Shown: positions 57,583-64,000 of the stretch, piece by piece
Layout: each line of letters begins with the position of its first letter
Numbering within the stretch: the first letter of the stretch is position 1
DNA from: Hexactinellida sp. DTS-2022
Taxonomy: Eukaryota; Porifera; Hexactinellida
Direction: 5' to 3'
DNA length: 64,000 nt
NCBI GenBank assembly: GCA_028753945.1
Contig: JAPNXP010000016.1
Coordinates: forward strand, 930,001-994,000
Translations under genes and position numbers: made by a program
The notes under the pieces: generated by a model
What the model saw: the letters and a program-made list of their open reading frames with translations, nothing else
Told to the model about the DNA's origin: nothing
Database searches by the model: none

Positions 57583-57883
57583 CAGGGGCGTCAGAAGGGG
57601 GGGGGCACAGGGGGGCACGTGCCCCCCTCAAAAGTCTCGGTGCCCCCCTCATCTGTTCATCCCCTCGCCTGTGCCTCTTCCCCTGTCCAAATAGATGAAA
57701 TAACAACACCAATTATACACATGAGTTCAAATGTCATGATACCACTGCTCTTATCCGATGAGAAACTATCAAAAAAGACATAAAATCACGTGGGGTTTTA
57801 TACTACTAAGATTTAGCTTTTTGTCTGTGCCCCCTCTAAATTCTGATTGCCCCCTCCCCGATTTCACGCTTCCGACGCCCCTG
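57583..57883. mobile_element. hAT MITE inside the pogo transposase
   Basis: 301 bp. CAGGGGCGTCAGAAG and CTTCCGACGCCCCTG; exact 8-bp duplication tggaatat (57575-57582, 57884-57891). G and C runs inside, like 24760-24915, whose tip CAGGGGCGT it shares. Confidence 0.95.
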
Positions 57884-58755
57884 TGGAATATGCTAAAGAG
57901 ATTGGGTTAGACGATTTTCAAGCATCTGATGGTTGGATTCGCCGTTGGAAAAAAGGTACAATATCAGTTTCAAAACGATATCAGGAGAAGCTAACTCTGT
58001 GACTGCTGGAATGGTCGCACCATGGAAGGAGACATCATTGCCGACCCTACTATATCCAACTACCATTTGGAATATATATACAATGCAGACGAATTTGGTT
58101 TGTTCTATGAGTGTCTACCAAGTAAGAGTCTTCACTTAAAGTCTGAGAAATGTGTTGGGGGAAAACACAGCAATTTACGGTTGACTGGGATGGCAGCTGC
58201 CAACGCAGTTGGAGACAAGTTACCTATGTTTATCATAGGTTTATCCAAGAAGCCACGGTGTTTTGCTGGACTTACGAACTTACCTTGCCGTTACCGAGGA
58301 CAAGGAAAGAGCTGGATGGACAGAAATTAGTTTGAAGAGTGGGTGCGAGAGCTAGATTCGAAATTCCTGGAAGATAGAAGAAAAATAGCCCTTCTTGTTG
58401 ATAATTGTCCTGCCCATTCACATGTGGACAACCTAAAGGCAATCGACCTGGTTTACCATCCACCCAACACTACCGCGAGTACTCAACCAATGGACCAGGG
58501 AGTTATTCGCAGCCTTAAAGCAAATACCGCGTCCTGGTTGTCCAAAAGTACATCAGAGCATTAGACAGGAAGATGCCATTATCAAAGATTAATATTATCA
58601 GTGCAATGAGCATGCTTGTAACGGCATGGAGTATGGTTACAAAGACGACAGTGATCAACTGCTTTACGAAGGCAAACATGTCAGAAGCATTACAGGAGCA
58701 AGCATTGCAAGATGATGATGACCCATTCAAAGAACTCATCGAAGAAATTGATATA

Positions 58756-58939
58756 CAGTAGACTCCGCTTAATCGGGACACCGGTTAATCGGTTTCTCCG
58801 CTTAATAGGGTCAAATTTCACCGGATTTATGGGACGGAATTACAGTTTGGCTTAAAATATTTTCGGTTAATCGGTTTCTCCGCTTAATCGGGTCAAAATT
58901 ACCTGGTCCCGATGTGACCCAATTAATCGGAGTCGACTG
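58756..58939. mobile_element. Tigger-type MITE, CAGTAGACTCCGCTTAATCG tips
   Basis: 184 bp between TA dinucleotides. Left CAGTAGACTCCGCTTAATCG, right TTAATCGGAGTCGACTG. Repeated GGTTAATCGGTTTCTCCGCT inside. It interrupts the C-terminal tail of the pogo transposase. Confidence 0.9.
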
Positions 58940-59583
58940 TACTACGAGAAAAAGATCGAGATATTGTCCCACTTAATGTAACTGTGGAAGATTTAGTGGA
59001 AGTTGATGATGAAGTTACTGCCACAGCACCTATGGCATCAGAAGAATAAATACTTGCCGAACTACGGGGAGAGGATATCTTAGAGATTTATGATGAAGAA
59101 TATGTGATGATTCTCCGTCGAAACCAACGCAGAACGAAATAAGAAATGCCATGGATCTGGTTTTCCAATATTGCTTGTTTTCAAGTAATGGAGATGAACT
59201 CCGTAAACATTCACTAATCCTGAACACAATGCTTGAGTCGGAGTTTACAGAGCGAATGAAGCAGAGTACATTAGATTCATATTTCGTATGAAATAGAGAG
59301 ATAGTATACTAGTATAGTCGAGTTAGAATGCATCGACATATAGAGATATAATAGCATTGAGCAGACATGGCTTAGTTTTTGTTAATCTTCCACGAATTGA
59401 GTAAAATACAATTTTGTTACAATAAATGGTGGCCATCCGTTAACTCGAACATTCGCTATCTCGAACGGATTTTTCATTCCCCTGAGGGTTCGAGTTACCG
59501 GATGTTGACTACTATCTTCATTGTTAAACCTGTACTATTTTCAATGAGAAAATGTTGGGTGGTCGAATACTTTTGTTCGGGTA

Positions 59584-60200
59584 GTGTATTACTGACATAT
59601 AGGTAATTATTAGCTGCGAATTGAATGGCATCATCAAAAATTATGTTAGCAGTCTCTTAAGTTTAGTTCTTGGTGATTTGTTTTAAATCAATGAAATACA
59701 AAATTTTTGGTTTGTTGACAAATTTTTAATATAAAATATCTTTAACATGGGGAAGATTTGGTAAAAGTCCAATTTCCGAGGGATATAAAGATTTAGACAC
59801 TCATGTAAGGAGGTAGATGGTTACTGAATGTAATTATTGTGTGTATTATAACTCATAAAAACCTTAGATAACTTTTTCTAGCATAGCTGTCTCTTGTGCA
59901 TGATGCATCACACTAAATAACCTCCGAAGTGAGCAAAAATAACTTCCTTCAATTTCAAAACCTCAATATGAGTTCATAACTCATGCTCCGAATCCGATTG
60001 ATTAAATTGTCCTAAATGCTCAGTTGTTCTTATTATACAATATTTGCCATACAATTGCGTAATTACTAAGATATAGTACTGAATAGTAGCGAATAATTAG
60101 TTTTTGCATTTTCATAGCAACACAAAGTGACAATGGAATTCGCTAAAATATTCAAATACGCACTGTTTCGGGAGCTAAGATTTCCCTAATTAATTCTTAC
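59584..60200 (+). repeat. Dispersed repeat, copy 2
   Basis: Copy of 54128-54780, starting immediately outside the right end of the Tc1-type element. Non-coding. Confidence 0.8.
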
Positions 60201-60544
60201 AACCGTGACCTTCGTTGTATAAAGCCAATTCACGACTTTAAAAAATTGGACCAAGGATGAGTTCGAAGTCCATTGTAAAATAGAGGGTACTTTTTTATCT
60301 CGATTATTAGTAATGGTAGACCTGAAATATGACTTGTAACTTTATGGGAACATCCGAACATGATACCAAGGTATACATAGCACCTTTCAAAATTGTAATA
60401 TGTCATCATCTGATGGCGTAATCGTCAATTTTCGCGCGAATTATCATGTTTTTAAAGCCTGCTTTTAACATAGTTAAACACTTTCTCAATGGTACATAGT
60501 GATACCCAGATCTAGTTAAATAAAATATATCGAAATTATAAATG

Positions 60545-60934
60545 GAATGTTGACACATTCCTCGGTTGTGTGGCAAATGTATATTTCCTAAAATGAGCCC
60601 TAACTCCAAAACTATAAATGTTATGTAAACTAGACTAGTGCTAATCTGTCCGCAATAGGTAACTTCCTATTCATATATGGTATATTTTCTATACCTAACT
60701 TTAATATTTTTTGATTTTATGAGCTCATACCATATACGGAATAAGAGTTAATTATCTCATAAAATCAAAAGGTATTAAAGTTAAGCATATAAAATGTACT
60801 ATCTATGAATAGGAAGTTACCTATTGCGGACAGATTAGCACTAGTCTAGTTTACATAACATTTATAGTTTTGGAGTTAGGTCTCATTTAGGAAATATACA
60901 TTTGCCTCACAACCGAGGAATGTGTCAACATTCT
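60545..60934. repeat. Inverted repeat with arms of about 180 bp
   Basis: GGAATGTTGACACATTCCTC and the following sequence at the left are mirrored at the right end, arms about 90% alike. The centre near 60735 is an AT-rich loop. Probably a fold-back MITE. Confidence 0.8.
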
Positions 60935-61189
60935 CAAAACCACAAATGGAACTATACATTTTATAGTGTATATATATATATATACGTATTGCTTGTTTGT
61001 TCCAAGTTGATTGAAGAACTGGACGGTTAAGTTAACAATTGTCCTTTCAAATCCACTGTCCACTTGTGGATTGAAGTTTTGAAGATGGCTGGAGTACGTT
61101 TGATGACTACGAAAACCGGGGCCGTCCATAATCCACGGGACAACAGGGGAATATCGACCTGGTCTCACGTACAATTGATACAGATAGAC

Positions 61190-61620
61190 GAAATCAGCCG
61201 CGTTTTTTCTAGGTGGGTCCAAAACTTTTCACCGATGAAAGTAAGCGTCAACGGGTAGATGTTTGTCGTCAATTGTTGAAATCGTGAAGAGAGGACTTAC
61301 TAGATCGCCTAGTCACCGGAGACGATTCCTGGTTTCTTACTATGACCCGGAGGATGGACTAAACAGCTTAACCACAAATCTCAGATTCTCAAAAATGGTT
61401 CCATTGGACTTTCGATGGTTGATTACCCCATATACAATGCAAATAATAACAATAGGAGGCATAGTTTAGCTTAGAATTAAAATTAGAAACTGGCCTTCTC
61501 GGTGACATATTTAGCCGTATATTAAGTAGGCCATGCCCGGAGACAAAATTTGAAAGTAGTCGGTGGAAAAGTTTCCATGAGCTTACCGACCAAAGTGCCA
61601 AAAGTTAACCAACAATAACA
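61190..61620 (+). pseudogene. Mariner transposase fragment, interrupted
   Basis: Frames spell the mariner core: FSRWV, TDESKRQRVDVCRQLLKS, then after one stop REDLLDRLVTGDDSWFL and a frame change to YDPE. The family form is LLDRIVTGDETW, so the catalytic Asp (here GDDSW) is visible. A 183-bp P-type MITE (61353-61535) separates DPE from TKFESSRWKSFHEL (61540-61585); removing it with one copy of cccggag restores DPETKFESS. Decayed. Confidence 0.75.
61353..61535. mobile_element. P-type MITE, single arm, 7-bp TSD
   Basis: 183 bp, about 85-90% like the right arm of the MITE at 44264-45048 (AACAGCTTAACCACAAATCT ... GCCGTATATTAAGTAGGCCA). Exact 7-bp duplication cccggag (61346-61352, 61536-61542) inside the mariner gene. 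Tips are GATGGACTA and its rough inverse TAGGCCATG. Confidence 0.75.
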
Positions 61621-62100
61621 GAATTGGAATAACTAAGCCAGCCATCAAGCGTGAGCGACTTGGGAACAAAGCAGGAAAATTATCTTCCACATGTCCTCAT
61701 GTCAGTGCTCTAACTATCATTGCCATTAAACGTTTGGGTTTAAATGTCTCCCGCAATGTGCTTATAGTCCAGACCTGGTTCCAAGTGACTACTAGATGTT
61801 TAGAGAGATTAAAGGTCCCTTCGTGGCTAAATATTTAAGGAGTTTAGTAGCTGAGGTCGGTGTTAGAACTGCTGGGAAAAGGGTACCTCCAAGGAATATT
61901 TTCGCCACACGCATTTATACACTATTACACTTCCAGTAAGGTTAGCAGCGAGTACATTTAATATTTTGATAGTGATTTAGATTACAATCTGTTAGCACAC
62001 TCGTTTTACAATTAGTATATTAATCATGGGACAATATTTGTATTAAATTATATCATAGTCGTGGTCTTTGGAATAAACGGAGTCCATTTAATCCCTAAAT
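61621..62100. other. Non-coding stretch
   Basis: No open frame or repeat pair recognised; composition is less AT-rich at the left (61640-61860), so an unrecognised gene fragment cannot be excluded. Confidence 0.3.
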
Positions 62101-62139
62101 AATTAGGTTATTTATGGCGGTTATTCGAGATTCACCGTG

Positions 62140-62345
62140 ATTCACTATAAATATCGAATAATTTAATCAAAACATGTTTTACAGGGTCGGTATGTATATT
62201 CTTATACTCAGGTAGTTGAGTGGAGTCGAAAGAGGGGTCACTCGATTGGGTAAGGACACAATTGGAGAATGGAATTTTTACACGTTCCTGATACATTCCA
62301 GCGTTGCTATTGAAAAATTCTTCCAACTATGGTCATGTGATACAT
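62140..62345. repeat. Diverged single arm of the fold-back element
   Basis: Matches the right arm of 16519-17448 (about 16995-17200): AATATCGAATAATTTAATCA, then GTCGGTATGT, GAGTGGAGTCGAAAGAGGGG and CATTCCAGCGTTGCTAT. About 80% alike by eye, so an older copy. Confidence 0.75.
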
Positions 62346-62603
62346 CAAATTAACGGAAATTTTATTTCGAAACCGAATTCAACATAAAAAGACGATATAA
62401 CTTCATTTGAACAAGTTCTTATGGGAGACATGTCCGGCGAACTCTATCGGACGTGGTTACTTTGGCGAGCTGTTATGGTCTATATAGACAATTTCAATTG
62501 CCTCAAAATCCAACAATGTTCGCACTACATCAAAGTACATGTGTACAAATTTTGGTGCTTTAATCAAAAAAATGAACAATTGTATGGTTGTGCCGCTGCA
62601 CTA

Positions 62604-62662
62604 TGATGGATAGCGTATTACGTCTAATACGTATTATACTCAATACACGTATTAATCAACTT
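62604..62662. repeat. Right end of the CTAAGTTGTTTAATACG MITE family
   Basis: GGATAGCGTATTACGTCTAA to CGTATTAATCAACTTTG matches the right end of the MITE at 31040-31380. The left end is not here. Confidence 0.6.
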
Positions 62663-62820
62663 TGGTTTGTACTTACGAGGTTCCACTGTATATCAATAAA
62701 TATTCCTATAATATATTATTAATGAACACATACAGGGGAGGTCCTAGGGGGGGCATCCGGGGCTTAAGCCCCAGATTTATTTCTCCTGCCCCAGCTCCGG
62801 AGTTGCCCCTATATTATATA

Positions 62821-62994
62821 CAGTGGATGCCGGTTATAAGCACATCGTCGGGATTTGCACTTAATGTGCTTATAACCGGCATCTTCTTATAACCGACATA
62901 AATTATATAGGGTATATGGCAACCGTTTTCCAACATAGTGTGCTTATATCCGATATGTTCTTATAACCGGTGTGCTTATATCCGACATCTACTG
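62821..62994. mobile_element. Tigger-type MITE, CAGTGGATGCCGGTTATAAG tips
   Basis: 174 bp between TA dinucleotides. Left CAGTGGATGCCGGTTATAAG, right CTTATATCCGACATCTACTG. Repeated GTGCTTATAACCGGCAT words inside. Confidence 0.9.
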
Positions 62995-63085
62995 TATTAG
63001 TATTATCCTATCCTTAGTTAGCCAACATCAACGAGTACACCACACAGATAGAAATAATTTCTAATATATTCTCATATGTTAAGTA

Positions 63086-63303
63086 CAGGCCTTCATCCAG
63101 CCCTAAGAGATCCGCGCACACTAGGTGATGTTGATTTTTCAATCGCGCACCCAAATTTGCCAAAAATAGTACATTACCAAAAAAAGTAGAAATACTCTGG
63201 GTGTGCAGTGTGCACCTAAATTAATCAAATTTCACGCTTCCTTGCAGTATTTCCTTAAAATCACGCACCCTGTGTGCTTGCCGCGCACCCAGATGAAGGC
63301 CTG
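63086..63303. mobile_element. hAT MITE, CAGGCCTTCATC tips
   Basis: 218 bp. CAGGCCTTCATCCAG and CAGATGAAGGCCTG; exact 8-bp duplication gttaagta (63078-63085, 63304-63311). Same tip family as 51899-52059; internal GCGCAC words. Confidence 0.95.
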
Positions 63304-63652
63304 GTTAAGTAGGTTTATACTGTGTTCACAATTTGTGTACTTTCTGTGTGAACACTAGAAAAAAATATTGAGAAAATCTAGAAAAATTATTGCCCCAGTT
63401 TTGAAATCTTAGTCCCGCCCCGGCTTCGGAACTGCCAGATCTGGGACCGCCACTGAACACAGAACGAAAAATGTTATACTTTCGAATTCGAATCCCCTAG
63501 AAATCTGTGCAGGAAATGGTAAAAAAACACTGTCCAGATCTCTTTGTAAATAGTTTAGAGATTTGTCTGGACAAAGTAGGCAGGTACGTATTTACTACTC
63601 CAATGTATCCTAGTAGGTTGCAGATTCTATAGAAGTAGATAATTCAAATCTA

Positions 63653-63725
63653 GTGGCGGATCCAAGGGGCAGGGGGGAGTATATACCCCCCCCCCCTGAA
63701 TTATCACTTCCCCCCCTTACTTAGT
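63653..63725. mobile_element. Left end of a G-run hAT MITE
   Basis: AGTGGCGGATCCAAGGGGCA followed by C runs resembles the CAGTGGCGG tips at 49475 and 63455. The right end was not identified. Confidence 0.45.
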
Positions 63726-63931
63726 AAAATCTACTATAATTTAGCACCAGTCATAGGTGCAACTAGAGTTACTAGACCCATTTTGGGGGAAATTTGCCCA
63801 CCCAGGTTGCTAGATTGGGGTATACAAAGGTACAGGGCGTGTCGCGTGTGAGCATGACAATATCCGTGCCCACCGACCTGAAAGTTCACTTTCGCATATG
63901 GCACCAACTATATACCTTTAGCATAGTGATT

Positions 63932-64000
63932 CCCAAACTGGGGTGCATGAATCCCTTGAGGGTGCACGGGACATGGAGTGGAGTGAATACTGAGCATTTT
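63932..64000. mobile_element. Left end of a hAT-type element running off the window
   Basis: AGTGATTCCCAAACTGGGGT followed by GCATGAATCCCTTGAGGGTG resembles the CAG..TTCCCAAACTGGGGTGC tips of Charlie/Zaphod-like hAT elements. The rest is beyond the window. Confidence 0.5.

Larger units (their letters stand above)
57262..59290 (+). pseudogene. Pogo/Tigger (CENP-B-like) transposase, interrupted
   Basis: From ATG 57262: CENP-B/Psq helix-turn-helix (RKICHKSLKERYDALIDLEK, then RSVAKKYNIPKNTLSTWVKN), second helix domain interrupted at 57583 by a hAT MITE and resuming at 57892 (EIGLDDFQASDGWIRRWKK). The DDE domain follows: IYNADEFGLFYECLPSK (first Asp, about 58085), RLTGMAAANAVGDKLPMFII, KIALLVDNCPAHSH (second Asp, about 58395) and STQPMDQGVIRSLKA (third, about 58490). 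Frameshifts near 57950-58020 and 58565 and a stop at 58328-58330. A Tigger-type MITE (58756-58939) cuts the acidic C-terminal tail, which continues REKDRDIVPLNVTVEDLVEV. Inactive as seen. Confidence 0.85.
55672..59510 (+). mobile_element. Pogo/Tigger transposon with transposase and HIRAN ORF
   Basis: Left CAGTCAACATCCGGTAACTC, mirrored at the right by GAGTTACCGGATGTTGACT. TA precedes the left end; the right junction (GACTACTA) has one changed base. Subterminal TAACTCGAACATTCG and TATCTCGAAC repeats occur at both ends. It holds a CENP-B-type transposase (57262 onwards, plus) and a HIRAN ORF (56567-57025, minus). Nested inside are hAT MITEs (55984-56459, 57583-57883) and a Tigger-type MITE (58756-58939). 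Confidence 0.8.
55268..59583. mobile_element. Tc1-type element enclosing a pogo element
   Basis: Left GTACCCGGACAAAGTATTCG plus ACCACCCAAAATTTTC, mirrored at the right by GGTGGTCGAATACTTTTGTT plus CGGGTAGTG; TA lies outside both. ATTCGACCACCC is a typical Tc1-like terminal motif. About 480 bp remain once the pogo element (55672-59510) is removed, too little for a transposase, so it is non-autonomous. Confidence 0.7.
62733..63455. mobile_element. hAT element holding two MITEs
   Basis: CAGGGGAGGTCCTAGG at the left, CAGATCTGGGACCGCCACTG at the right. Flanks aacacata (62725-62732) and aacacaga (63456-63463) agree at 7 of 8. Both ends contain GCCCCAG-type words. The Tigger-type MITE 62821-62994 and the hAT MITE 63086-63303 inserted later. 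Confidence 0.7.

Overview
The window is AT-rich eukaryotic DNA, almost certainly from an invertebrate animal. Three things point that way: a full-length ARL2 GTPase of animal type, a TRIM-NHL-like beta-propeller protein, and a HIRAN protein and THAP-domain P-element transposases of kinds common in sponges, cnidarians and other invertebrates. I cannot fix the phylum. Only two genes look like ordinary host genes: ARL2 (40629-41183 +) and an NHL-propeller protein (47906-49108 +), both without introns. Most of the rest is transposon sequence, much of it nested, with boundaries that can often be placed from terminal inverted repeats (TIRs) and target-site duplications (TSDs).

Layout. 1-7040: a DIRS-like tyrosine-recombinase retrotransposon (gag, RT, recombinase), broken by a whole P element (P1, 551-4053) and a hAT element (4859-5832). 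7791-13529: a TTGATCAATTGC satellite, the N-terminal half of a second P transposase (P2, minus strand), a MULE transposase with a C-terminal RING finger inserted in its 5' flank, then two satellites. 13530-27910: P3, a P element swollen to 14.4 kb because it holds a 930-bp fold-back element and a Ginger-type transposon (17614-26921), which itself holds another P element (P4, 20087-24389). 27911-29430: satellite again and the C-terminal half of a P transposase (P5). P2 and P5 look like two halves of one gene separated by an inversion of about 20 kb. 29563-32310: a second copy of the 1.2-kb MULE end, CCGTTAC-type repeats and small hAT elements. 33513-39632: a jerky/Tigger-like element with long TIRs. 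40629-49108: the two host genes, with scattered MITEs between them, including a P-type MITE at 44264-45048. 49475-55267: mostly non-coding repeats and decayed mariner and Tigger pieces. 55268-59583: a Tc1-type element enclosing a pogo/Tigger element (55672-59510) that carries a transposase and, divergently, a HIRAN-domain ORF. 59584-64000: repeats, a mariner pseudogene, P-type and hAT MITEs.

How the parts relate. P-family copies share TIRs beginning CATAG and make 7-bp TSDs; two MITEs share that signature and may have been moved by such transposases. The hAT MITEs make 8-bp TSDs and the Tc1/pogo elements sit between TA dinucleotides. The most unusual proteins are the MULE-RING fusion and the HIRAN ORF inside the pogo element. 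Nearly all transposase genes carry stops or frameshifts; P4 is the best preserved P copy. All calls come from reading the sequence; no database search was run.
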